A model generated the notes under the pieces. It did no database searches. It had not been told where the DNA came from and saw nothing but the letters and a program-made list of their open reading frames with translations. The position numbers and the translations under genes were made by a program. Of a DNA stretch of 64,000 bases, positions 1 to 8,540 are shown piece after piece; within the stretch, counting starts at the first letter, position 1, and each line of letters begins with the position of its first letter. The stretch comes from Coprococcus aceti (GTDB taxonomy: Bacteria > Bacillota > Clostridia > Lachnospirales > Lachnospiraceae): assembly GCF_025567285.1 (NCBI RefSeq), contig NZ_JAOQJT010000003.1, forward strand, positions 186,001 through 250,000. The letters are read 5' to 3'.

Positions 1-1148
1 ATGCGGTGAAATTTGACGATAGCTATTCTTACTATGGAAATGCTGTAGATTTTTCCGCTCCCGGAACGAAAATAACATCGGCGTGGAAGACCGGAACAAA
101 TCATGGGTTTTCCACTTCAGGAACATCCATGGCGGCTCCGCATATATCAGCGGCGGCGGCCTACGTGAAGCTGGCGGAGCCGGAGCTTGACAGTAGTCAG
201 TTGAAGAGCAGACTGATATCATATTCCGTGGATCTGGGAACAGCGGGAAAGGATAAATACTACGGTTACGGTTGTCCATACATGGCGGATTATTTTGCTA
301 ATACATTTGGCGGAAAACATCTGGAGACAAAGGTTGGAACCTGTGCGGTGGAAAGTCTTGGAAATTCGAAGGATGGACTGAGACTGTCGTGGACTTCGGC
401 GGATAATGCAAGTGGGTATAAGATATACAGGAAAACTGCGACAAGCGCATACAAATGTATAGCTGAGATAAAAGGTTCAGGAGTCAGAACATACACTGAC
501 AAGACTGCGGCGGCTGGAATCAGATACAGATATGCGGTGAGGGGCGTGAACGGCACGGCCGAGGGACAGCCGGCGGCTACAAAGGCACTGGTCAGACTTA
601 CCCAGCCGAAGTACAACGTGAAGAATGCATATTCCGGCGTGAAGGTATCCTGGAACAAAGTAAAGGGCGCAAGTGGATACAAAATATACCGCAAGGCACC
701 GGGGCAGAACGGATGGAAGCAGTACAAGGTGCTGTCAGCGGGAACGCTCACATTTGTCGATAAGAATGTGACTAATTACAGAAACTATACATACACGGTC
801 AAGGCGTTCAAGGGTACTTCTGCAAGCTCGTATGATACTGCGGGGGTCAGGTTGTACAGGATGCCGGGATGCAAGGCGAAAACGGTCAGATCAAATTCCA
901 GAAAGACGATGGATGTAACATGGAACAAGGTCAGGTATGTCAGCGGGTATCAGATCCAGTACAGTACATCGTCGAAATTTGACAGATATAAGGTGGCAAC
1001 GATAAATAAGTCCACAAAACTCAGACGCAGGATAAGCTCTCTGTTCTCAGGAAAATATTATTATGTGAGGATGAGAACCTACAGAAGAGTTGGCGGCAAG
1101 ACCATTTATGGCGGCTGGAGCAGTGTACAGCGCGTAAAGGTAAAATAG
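1..1148 (+). CDS. Subtilisin-like S8 serine protease, C-terminal part, with Fn3-like repeats (partial)
   Basis: The gene enters from the left edge; the open frame begins at base 3. Near the start is the subtilase serine motif GTSMAAPH, so the catalytic serine is present while the Asp and His regions lie outside the window. After the protease end (about residue 100) come three fibronectin-III-like units, marked by repeats such as SGYKIYRK and YTYTVKAFKG. Units of the same type occur in the two large secreted proteins at 28815 and 31040. The end is basic with no LPxTG or membrane anchor, so a secreted or wall-associated enzyme is likely. Substrate is unknown. The helicase-like gene starts 15 bases downstream, so the two may be co-transcribed. 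Confidence 0.85.
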   Translation, partial: AVKFDDSYSYYGNAVDFSAPGTKITSAWKTGTNHGFSTSGTSMAAPHISAAAAYVKLAEPELDSSQLKSRLISYSVDLGTAGKDKYYGYGCPYMADYFANTFGGKHLETKVGTCAVESLGNSKDGLRLSWTSADNASGYKIYRKTATSAYKCIAEIKGSGVRTYTDKTAAAGIRYRYAVRGVNGTAEGQPAATKALVRLTQPKYNVKNAYSGVKVSWNKVKGASGYKIYRKAPGQNGWKQYKVLSAGTLTFVDKNVTNYRNYTYTVKAFKGTSASSYDTAGVRLYRMPGCKAKTVRSNSRKTMDVTWNKVRYVSGYQIQYSTSSKFDRYKVATINKSTKLRRRISSLFSGKYYYVRMRTYRRVGGKTIYGGWSSVQRVKVK

Positions 1149-1163
1149 TGAAAGGCAGATAAG

Positions 1164-3293
1164 ATGGCAGAAAATAAGAATTTGGAAAAATACAAGATCT
1201 CCACGATGGAGGATGAAGAGGATTATTTTGACAATGTGGAGATGGAGCTCGACTACAGCATCAGTATAACTGAGGGCTCCATGGAGCTTGGAAAGGACAA
1301 TATAAAGGAACAGAAGAAGTACATGCGTGACAGCCATGGAGACATGGACGACGAGGAGTTCCTGCAGAACATGCAGTCGGTGAACAATGATGAGGCATTC
1401 CTCAGAAGAGCTGCGAAGCGCCTGGAGGTGTATGAGCACCAGAAGAAGGTGCCGTACTTTGGCAAATTTGTATTCAAATATAAAGATGACGAAGAGTATC
1501 TCCCGGTATATGTGGGTATGAGCGGTTATCAGTCAGATATGAATGGGCAGCAGCTTGTGTACGACTGGAGAGCGCCTGTATCCTCTATGTATTATGCTTA
1601 TGAAAAGGGACCGGCATCCTACAATGTCCATGTGGATGACATGGAAGATGACGAGTTTTCTGGAGACATAGTGGAGAAGAAACAGTTTCTGGTGTCAAAT
1701 GGCAGACTTAAAGACGCGGTGGATACTGACTCCAACATCAACGACGCCATATTGCTGGAGGCCCTTGGCGGCAACAGTGGTGTTAAGATGAAAAATGTGG
1801 TGGCTACCATACAGAAGGAGCAGGATGCGATCATAAGAAACCGCACGGCGTATAACCTTATAGTGGACGGCCGCGCCGGAAGCGGTAAGACGGTCATAGC
1901 CATGCACAGACTGGCGTGGCTGTTGTACAACTACAAGACACTTGAGAGTGACAATGTCATGATACTGTCTCCAAACAGTATATTTGGCGATTATATATCA
2001 GAGGTTCTCCCGGAGCTCGAGGAGAACAGTGTGCCTGAGAAGGAATTTGACAGTCTGCTTGAGGAGCTTCTTTTCATAGAGGAGGAATATGAGAGCAAGC
2101 TGGATCAGTCGGAGTTCATTATAGACAGCGGCGATCAGGACAACCAGAGGATGAGAAATATCAAGGTCAAGTCGTCCATCTCTTTCTACGACAGTTTCAA
2201 TGAGTATCTGGACAGGTATGTGTCAGGTATAAAGTTCAGAAATTTCCACTATCAGAAGGTGGAGTATACAGGCGAGGATATAGCTGCCATGTTCAATGGA
2301 AGATTTGCAAGAAAACCTGTGTATGAGAGATTCGAGAACATAGCATACTTCATAGTAGACAGGGTGGAGGATAATTCACCAAAGGAGTTCCCGGACGAGA
2401 AGAAGCGTAATCTGGCAAGGCAGATACAGAAGCAGATGGTAAATTTATTTGCAGAGAGGAATCTGGTTGAGCTGTATGTTGGATTCCTGGCGGAGATGGA
2501 GAAGAAATATCCGGGTATATCGGAGTACAGAAATGAATATGGAAAGATATGCTATGAGGATATCCTTCCTATACTTTACCTGCAGGTGTATTTCTACGGA
2601 TGTCATTCCTACAACAATATCAAGCACCTCGTCATAGATGAGATGCAGGATTACAATATATTCCAGTATGCGGTGATAGACAGGGTGTTTGGCTGCAGGA
2701 AGACTATCCTCGGCGACAGGTATCAGGTGCTCTTCTATGATCCTGAGGAGACTGTTGTGGATGTTCTGACGAAGATATTTGCAAAGAGGAACGGACAGGG
2801 CGGCTATGAGCTCAAGGAGCTGTTCGCGTCGTACAGATCCACGGCGGAGATCACCGAGTTCTGCAACGGTATACTTGGCGGAGAGGGCGTAGGCGGCAAC
2901 ACTGTGGAGAGACACGGCAGGGTGCCTGAGGAGATACAGTGTGAGTCACTGGATGAAGCTGTGGAGTTCATAAATGACAAGCTGAGCTACGGAGACATGG
3001 ACGCCTACGACAACATAGCTATCCTGACAAATGACGAGGCAGACGCCTACGAAGTGTACAAGCAGCTTTCGGAGTACACCGAGGTGACGCTCATCACCAA
3101 TCAGTCGGTTGTCTATGCGGGCGGTGTGGTCGTACTTCCAAAGTTCCTTGCAAAGGGAATGGAGTTCGATGCGGTGTATGTCATGACGGATGGTGCCTAC
3201 GACGGCAGCATGGTCACAAGACATGCGCATTATATCGCCTGTACAAGGGCGCTCCATGAGCTGTATGTGCTTGATGTGGTTCAGCCACAGTAG
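1164..3293 (+). CDS. HelD-like UvrD/Rep-family ATPase (RNA polymerase recycling factor family)
   Basis: A 709-residue superfamily 1 helicase-like ATPase. Walker A GRAGSGKT is at residues 236-243 and Walker B VIDEMQD near residue 490. A helical, charged N-terminal arm precedes the ATPase core, and a motif of the type RDWRAPVSS/YDWRAPVSS lies near residue 135, as in HelD proteins. Known HelD proteins bind RNA polymerase and release it from stalled or post-termination complexes in Gram-positive bacteria. That role is inferred here from architecture. It follows the protease gene by 15 bases, and a strong terminator follows at 3375. Another reading is a generic UvrD-like DNA helicase, but the N-terminal arm favours HelD. 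Confidence 0.8.
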   Translation: MAENKNLEKYKISTMEDEEDYFDNVEMELDYSISITEGSMELGKDNIKEQKKYMRDSHGDMDDEEFLQNMQSVNNDEAFLRRAAKRLEVYEHQKKVPYFGKFVFKYKDDEEYLPVYVGMSGYQSDMNGQQLVYDWRAPVSSMYYAYEKGPASYNVHVDDMEDDEFSGDIVEKKQFLVSNGRLKDAVDTDSNINDAILLEALGGNSGVKMKNVVATIQKEQDAIIRNRTAYNLIVDGRAGSGKTVIAMHRLAWLLYNYKTLESDNVMILSPNSIFGDYISEVLPELEENSVPEKEFDSLLEELLFIEEEYESKLDQSEFIIDSGDQDNQRMRNIKVKSSISFYDSFNEYLDRYVSGIKFRNFHYQKVEYTGEDIAAMFNGRFARKPVYERFENIAYFIVDRVEDNSPKEFPDEKKRNLARQIQKQMVNLFAERNLVELYVGFLAEMEKKYPGISEYRNEYGKICYEDILPILYLQVYFYGCHSYNNIKHLVIDEMQDYNIFQYAVIDRVFGCRKTILGDRYQVLFYDPEETVVDVLTKIFAKRNGQGGYELKELFASYRSTAEITEFCNGILGGEGVGGNTVERHGRVPEEIQCESLDEAVEFINDKLSYGDMDAYDNIAILTNDEADAYEVYKQLSEYTEVTLITNQSVVYAGGVVVLPKFLAKGMEFDAVYVMTDGAYDGSMVTRHAHYIACTRALHELYVLDVVQPQ

Positions 3294-3374
3294 TTACACA
3301 GAGAAAGAAATATTATAACAGCTATATTATACGGAAAAACAGCGATTATAACAGAACAATATATGATGTGCTAT

Positions 3375-3410
3375 ACGGCATTTCCGCCTGAGTGGAGATG
3401 CCGTTTTTTT
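3375..3410 (+). terminator. Intrinsic terminator after the helD-like gene
   Basis: An 11-bp stem (3375-3385 with 3394-3404, one G-T pair) with an 8-base loop is followed by a run of seven T. It closes the protease/HelD unit. The rest of 3294-3554 holds nothing else I can support. Confidence 0.85.
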
Positions 3411-3554
3411 AGTGCTGCTATATGGTGGATGCGCACCTGGGCAGAATTGCGACTGTGAGTGTCAGAACTCTGTAAATTATTCGCCAGCTAATAATTGAGA
3501 TTTGTGTTGATTGTGCAAAAATTATACATAAATAGAGATAACGCATTTTTATTG

Positions 3555-3583
3555 TTGCAATATCTACAAAGAAATGTTATTAT
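3555..3583 (+). promoter_or_regulatory. Probable sigma-A promoter of the tetR cluster
   Basis: TTGCAA at 3555-3560 and TATTAT at 3578-3583 are separated by 17 bases, placed about 95 bases before the TetR start at 3677. This is likely the promoter of the regulator and perhaps of the genes after it. Confidence 0.6.
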
Positions 3584-3676
3584 TAAGGAAACGGGGAAAC
3601 TAAAAATAGTTTCTGAGTTTCCTGAGCGGGAAGTATGTACAGGAAGCTGACAGACACGGATGAACAGGAGGGAGTT

Positions 3677-4258
3677 ATGGACGGAGAAGCACAGCAGCAG
3701 CTTAAATTGAGGATATATGAGGCGACCATAGAGGAGTTCCGGGAGAAAGGATTCAAATTCACCATGGACGATATGGCAAGACGACTTGGAGTGAGCAAGA
3801 AAACCATATATCAGGTCGTCAGGGACAAGGAATCATTGTTCTTTGACACGGCGACATATATATACGAGCAGATCAAGAGAAGTGAGCAGGCGGTCATGGA
3901 TGACGACCACCTGACCACTGTGGAGAAGATAAAGGCGATACTCATAGCCATGCCGGACAGCTACAGCGAGCTGGACTGGAGGCAGATATACCAACTGGAG
4001 AATTCATATCCACGGATATTTGCCAGGGTGAGAGTAATGATGGAGCAGCAGTGGGATAATACCATAGAACTCCTGAAGCGCGGAATTGACGAGGGTGTTA
4101 TAAGGAACATTCCGATTCCAGTCATCAAGACCATGTTCGAGGCCACACTTGAGAAATACATGGAGACTACAGTCCTGATAGACGCGGGACTTACATTTGA
4201 CGAGGCGGTGCAGTATACACTTGATGTACTTATGGATGGCATATCCTGTAAGGAGTAG
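3677..4258 (+). CDS. TetR/AcrR family transcriptional regulator
   Basis: A 193-residue TetR-type repressor. The N-terminal helix-turn-helix (about residues 10-55) ends in the typical GVSKKTIYQVVRDKESLF pattern. The C-terminal part is helical, as expected for a ligand-binding domain, but gives no ligand. I chose the ATG at 3677 because AGGAGG lies five bases before it; an in-frame ATG at 3635 has no comparable site. It heads a same-strand cluster (MurG/MGDG-synthase-like protein, lipase-like hydrolase, symporter, alpha-galactosidase), so it probably controls some of these genes. Its stop codon overlaps the start of the repeated leader cassette at 4257. Confidence 0.85.
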   Translation: MDGEAQQQLKLRIYEATIEEFREKGFKFTMDDMARRLGVSKKTIYQVVRDKESLFFDTATYIYEQIKRSEQAVMDDDHLTTVEKIKAILIAMPDSYSELDWRQIYQLENSYPRIFARVRVMMEQQWDNTIELLKRGIDEGVIRNIPIPVIKTMFEATLEKYMETTVLIDAGLTFDEAVQYTLDVLMDGISCKE

Positions 4259-4293
4259 GAACCGCTATGAATGAAGTGATTATATGGAATTGA
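4257..4293 (+). repeat. Leader cassette copy 1 with 8-codon mini-ORF
   Basis: From 4257 to 4277 the sequence matches exactly the start of the cassette at 8439. It begins at the stop codon of the upstream gene and contains a ribosome-site-like GGA and an ATG at 4267. The mini-ORF reads MNEVIIWN and stops at 4291-4293. After position 4277 the similarity to the 8.4 kb copies fades, although the following GC-rich stretch is in the same relative place. Confidence 0.55.
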
Positions 4294-4360
4294 TGCCCGC
4301 GGCCGGTTTCATTCACTGGGGCGAGATGGGCGGTATATATAAAAGACAGGAGGTTGTGTT

Positions 4361-5845
4361 ATGGGTAAGAGATCTGAGGTTGTATTTGGCAACAGGATGA
4401 GCAGTCAGGTCGTCAAAAAGGCGGAGAACTCCAAAGAGAGATTTGTAAAAAGATTCGGTGATGACAGTGACGTGGATTATCCTCTTGCAGTTGTGAAGAA
4501 TCCGTATATTGGAGATACTCTCGGTGTCTCCAATATTGTGATCGACGGCGGAGTCTGTGATGATATACCGGATGGCGGCCGGGAGGAATTTGACAGGGAC
4601 AAAGGAATCATAGTTGGCAATATCAGGATGGGGTTCGGACATTACAGAATATCCATGGCGATAGCGTCTGCAGCGAATCATCTGGGATACAAGCCGTACT
4701 GGATGGATCTCAATTCCTACAGTGAGACCACGGGAGGAAAGGTTATTGAGGCGCAGAACAAGCTCTATTCCATGGGATCCAGGATATCGGGAAAGAGCAA
4801 GGTTTTCAACAAAGCAGTGTGGGAGCCGATGAACTATGAGGGTTTCAGGAAGCTGTCATACAATGCCTCGGATCAGATGAATGCGGAGCTTATGACACCG
4901 GTGTTTAGGAATGTTCCAAAGGATATCCCGCTTGTGGCTACACATGTGTGGCCTGCCCAGGCGGCGGTTCATGCAGGGATGAAACATGTGGTGAATGCAA
5001 TCCCTGACAACTGGCCTATGGCGCTCCACCTTGCGGAGGGAAGCCTTCACACGGTTCAGACCAGATCGGCATACCTCGGATACAGAACCCTGAACGGAAT
5101 GCAGGGCGACGAGGTGCTTAAGCCTATGCCCGGTGATTCAATCAGATACGTTGGACACTATATAGACCATGAGCTGGTGGCAGCCATAGAGGAGGACTGC
5201 GACAGGAGAATAGAGAGAAGAAAGAAAAAGGCACCGATGCGTTTCCTTCTCACCATAGGAGGTGCCGGAGCACAGAAGGATATATTTGCAGCTATCATCA
5301 GGACGGCGCTTGCCAGCGTGAAGAAGGGCAACATGGTCCTGTATGTAAATGTGGGCGACTACATGAACGTGTGGGAAGAGCTGGTGAGAGAGATACCCGC
5401 CATGGAGAGCCTTGTCACTACACATTTCGATGACTGGAGCGACACCACAGCATTTGCGGATAAGGCTCTTAAGGAAGAGGTGTACGGAATACACGCATTT
5501 TGCCATGAGAATATATATGAGGCTGTGTACTGCACCAACCTTCTCATGAGAAGCTGTGATGTACTCATAACGAAGCCGTCTGAGCTGGCCTTTTATCCAG
5601 TTCCAAAGCTGTTCATCAAGAGAGTTGGCGGGCATGAGCAGTGGGGGGCGATACACTCGGCGGAGATCGGAGATGGAACACTGGAGTGCCGTGATATACC
5701 GCACACTCTACAGATGATGAAGCTGTTCATGCAGGATGACAGCATACTCACAGATATGTGTGAGAACATAAAGCGGAACAAACTGGATGGAATATACGAC
5801 GGAGCGTATGAGGTCGTAAAACTGACGATGGATATGAAGAACTGA
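4361..5845 (+). CDS. MurG/MGDG-synthase-like glycosyltransferase-fold protein, function unknown
   Basis: A 494-residue soluble protein. Near residue 88 it has MGFGHYRISMAIA, which resembles the glycine-rich G-x-GH-x3-A loop that opens GT28-type enzymes (MurG, monogalactosyldiacylglycerol synthase). Near residue 295 LTIGGAGAQ could be the nucleotide-sugar loop that starts the C-terminal Rossmann half, and SELAFYPVPKLFIKRVGGHE sits where these enzymes have their acceptor or donor loop. A glycolipid-forming role is an inference from this pattern; donor and acceptor are unknown. AGGAGG lies 8-9 bases before the start. The alpha/beta hydrolase follows at once, which suggests the two act on related lipid-like molecules. 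It could also have lost transferase activity. Confidence 0.5.
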   Translation: MGKRSEVVFGNRMSSQVVKKAENSKERFVKRFGDDSDVDYPLAVVKNPYIGDTLGVSNIVIDGGVCDDIPDGGREEFDRDKGIIVGNIRMGFGHYRISMAIASAANHLGYKPYWMDLNSYSETTGGKVIEAQNKLYSMGSRISGKSKVFNKAVWEPMNYEGFRKLSYNASDQMNAELMTPVFRNVPKDIPLVATHVWPAQAAVHAGMKHVVNAIPDNWPMALHLAEGSLHTVQTRSAYLGYRTLNGMQGDEVLKPMPGDSIRYVGHYIDHELVAAIEEDCDRRIERRKKKAPMRFLLTIGGAGAQKDIFAAIIRTALASVKKGNMVLYVNVGDYMNVWEELVREIPAMESLVTTHFDDWSDTTAFADKALKEEVYGIHAFCHENIYEAVYCTNLLMRSCDVLITKPSELAFYPVPKLFIKRVGGHEQWGAIHSAEIGDGTLECRDIPHTLQMMKLFMQDDSILTDMCENIKRNKLDGIYDGAYEVVKLTMDMKN

Positions 5846-5862
5846 GAATGGAGGGTTACATT

Positions 5863-6876
5863 ATGTATAAGGTAAAGAAGAAAGAGACATTTATACCATC
5901 ATCAAATGGCAAGGACAAGCTGCACGTTATCGTGTGGGAGCCACAGGGGGAGATAAGAGCGATACTTCAGATATCCCATGGAATGATAGAGCTGATAGAC
6001 AGATATGATGAATTTGCGAGATATCTTGCTGCGAAAGGCTTCGTAGTTGCAGGAAATGATCATCTGGGACACGGACTCACGGCGGCAAATATGGATGAGC
6101 TTGGATATATGAATGCCTATGATGCGAGCAAGGCAATAGTCGCGGATCTCCACAGGGTTACGAGAAGTCTGAAAAAGGCGTACAAGGGAGTTCCGTTTTT
6201 CCTGATGGGACACTCCATGGGTTCATTTATGGCGAGACGATACATGAGTGACTACGGCTGGGATCCAAAATATCCGTCACCTTACACGGAGGGCTCAAGT
6301 GTGGACGGTTTTATCTGCATGGGAACTGGAAGCATGCCTGAGTATATGCTGCAGATCGGAAGACTTGTGTTGGAGCTTGAGAAGAGTCAGCACGGCGAGA
6401 GATACAGAAGTACCCTCATGGAAGTGTTGGCATTTGGAACATACAACAGGGGTATCCCGAAGACCACTATCGTGGACGGTGAGGTGAGAAAGAGGACGAA
6501 TAAAGACTGGGTGAGTCGTGACCCGAAGCGCGTGGATGCATATGTGGATGATCCGCTGTGCCAGTTCTCATTTACCCTGAAGGGCTACGAGACGCTGTTC
6601 AATACACTCCACTATATACAGGAGGACAGGAACATAGCGAAAATACCGAAGAATGTGCCGGTTCTGTTTGTGTCCGGTGACAGGGATCCTGTTGGACATT
6701 ACGGCAGGGATGTTCTGAAGCTCTACGAGTTATACCACAAGAGAGTTTCGCACAATGTGGCATGCTATCTGTATGAGGACTGCAGACACGAGATACTGAA
6801 TGAGCTGTGCAGGGATAAGGTATTTGACGATATTGACAAGTGGCTTGAGACAAGGCTTGCAGATATAAAAGGTTAG
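5863..6876 (+). CDS. Alpha/beta hydrolase, lysophospholipase/monoacylglycerol lipase type
   Basis: A 337-residue serine hydrolase of the S33/Hydrolase_4 type. It has the oxyanion-side motif SHGMIE, the nucleophile elbow GHSMGS (residues about 115-120), an acid in GDRDP (about 274) and a histidine in CRHE (about 309), so the triad looks complete. There is no signal peptide, so it should act in the cytoplasm or on the inner membrane face. The ATG at 5863 is preferred: the ATG at 5848 lies inside the ribosome site GGAGGG that serves 5863. It follows the MurG-like gene by a few bases and is followed by the symporter. Substrate (monoacylglycerol, lysolipid or an ester-bearing sugar) is not shown by the sequence. 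Confidence 0.8.
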   Translation: MYKVKKKETFIPSSNGKDKLHVIVWEPQGEIRAILQISHGMIELIDRYDEFARYLAAKGFVVAGNDHLGHGLTAANMDELGYMNAYDASKAIVADLHRVTRSLKKAYKGVPFFLMGHSMGSFMARRYMSDYGWDPKYPSPYTEGSSVDGFICMGTGSMPEYMLQIGRLVLELEKSQHGERYRSTLMEVLAFGTYNRGIPKTTIVDGEVRKRTNKDWVSRDPKRVDAYVDDPLCQFSFTLKGYETLFNTLHYIQEDRNIAKIPKNVPVLFVSGDRDPVGHYGRDVLKLYELYHKRVSHNVACYLYEDCRHEILNELCRDKVFDDIDKWLETRLADIKG

Positions 6877-6895
6877 GCCTTTAAGGAGGTTATAT

Positions 6896-8346
6896 ATGGG
6901 AGAAAATTCACAGGATAATACACAGAATGGCGCACCTACGGGCGGCCTTCAGAAAAAGACAAAGATAGCCTACGGAGTAGGGGCCGTGGGAAAAGACATG
7001 GTGTATATGCTGGTAGCCAGCTATATACTGTACTACTACAATTCTGTGCTTGGTGTCAGCTCAGTGTTCATAGGAACAGTGCTGATGGTGGCGAGAGTGT
7101 TTGATGCATTTAACGATCCTATCATGGGTATCGTGGTGGCAAAGACCAGAAGCAGATGGGGAAGGTTCAGACCGTGGATATTCTCGGGAACCGTGCTGAA
7201 CGCGGTTGTCCTCTATGCGATGTTCGCCGTGCCGGAAAGCATGGGAGCTGGTGGGATGAAGGTGTTTCTGACAGTGACATATTTCCTGTGGGGAATCACA
7301 TACACGTTGATGGATATTCCGTACTGGTCCATGATCCCGGCCATCACTGAGCCGGGCAAGGAGAGGGAGAATCTGTCTGCACTTGCAAGATCCTGCGCGG
7401 CGTGGGTTCTGCCATCCCTACTGTACTTACTATGATAGTAGTTCCAGCCATCAGCGGCGCGGCCCTGGCGGCGGACAAGCTGAAGATCACGGATTACCGC
7501 ATCGGCTTCAAGTGGTGGGCTCTTCTGGTTGCAGTGGTGTTCGTCATCTCGGAGGCCATTTGCGTGGCAAATGTAAAGGAGAGGGGTGACACAGTAGTGG
7601 AGTCCCATGGCATAGGTGAGATGTTCCATTCGCTGGTGACAAATGACCAGGCTCTGGCGGTGGTCATCACCATCGTGCTCGTAAACTCTGCACTCTATAT
7701 AACAAGCAACCTGCTCATATATTTCTTCACATATGACATAGGAAGTGAGAGCGGATATGCGCTGTTCTCCGCATTTGGCGGCGGTGCGCAGATACTTGCT
7801 ATGATGCTGTTCCCGCTCTTTAGAAAGAAAATGTCCAAGAGAAAGCTGTTTGTACATTCGGTAGTATATGAGATCGTCGGATATGTGATGCTGCTTGCCT
7901 GCAGCCTTGCCGGTGTTACCCGCATGACGGTGGGCGGAGTGCCTTGTTGGTACGTTCTGTTCATCCCGGGACTTCTGGTATTTGCGGGAAGCGGACTTCT
8001 AAATGTGCTGATAACTGTGTGTCTTGCCGACAGCATAGACTACGGAGAGTACAAGAATGGGCAGAGAGATGAGAGCGTCATATGCTCCATGCAGACATTT
8101 GTAGTAAAGCTTGCATCGGGAGTTGCAGTGTTCTTTGCCGGACTTGCGATCAAATGGGTCGGACTTATCCAGCCGGCAGATGGAACATCGGAAATCATAG
8201 AGCAGAGCACAGGAACTCTCATGGGACTTTCCATGATGATGACGGTCGTTCCGATAGTCCTTCTAATCATAGGACTTGTATTCTTCATCAGGAAATACAA
8301 GCTGACCGAGGAGAGGATGCAGGAGATCATGACGAAACTTAGATAG
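6896..8346 (+). pseudogene. GPH-family (MelB-like) sugar:cation symporter, frameshifted
   Basis: The two halves of one 12-helix GPH symporter lie in different frames. The first half (from ATG 6896, good AAGGAGG site) shows the family signs FDAFNDPIMG and TRSRWGRFRPW and runs into a stop at 7433-7435. The second half continues in the +1 frame from about 7400 to 8346. Adding one G to the GG at 7399-7400 would restore the expected reading ...SCAGVGSAIPT. Substrates of such carriers are melibiose, raffinose-type or similar sugars, which fits the alpha-galactosidase that follows. The gene is either a recent pseudogene or carries a sequencing error; the rest of the reading frame is well kept. Confidence 0.8.
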
Positions 8347-8540
8347 GAGGAACCGCTATGAACGAAGTTCATACTTGGAATCGGTTCCGACGACCTGCCC
8401 CGCTCGCTTATGCGAGAGGGGCGATACATATTAGATAGGAGGAACCGCTATGAATGAAGTTCATACATGGAATCGGTTCCGACGACCTGCCCCGCTCGCA
8501 TGTGCAAGAGGGGCAATACATATTATTAGGAGGAATCGCT
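8344..8540 (+). repeat. Tandem leader cassettes copies 2 and 3 before the alpha-galactosidase
   Basis: Two direct repeats of about 95-100 bases (8344-8438 and 8436-8533) each start with TAG-GAGG and a ribosome site, then an ATG (8358 and 8450). Copy 2 encodes a 26-residue peptide starting MNEVHTWNRF and ending at 8438. Copy 3 starts with the same peptide but has no stop at that place, and its frame runs on to 8632 over the start of the next gene. Each copy holds a hairpin (8399-8422 in copy 2; stem CCCCGCTCGC against GCGAGAGGGG with one mismatch) and a GGAA-N4-TTCC palindrome. Each unit ends in AGGAGG, and the last AGGAGG serves the alpha-galactosidase. Confidence 0.75.

Noticed and set aside
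8399..8422. Hairpins in the leader repeats as intrinsic terminators or a riboswitch
   Set aside because: No T-run follows, and no known riboswitch core is visible; treated as part of the repeat.
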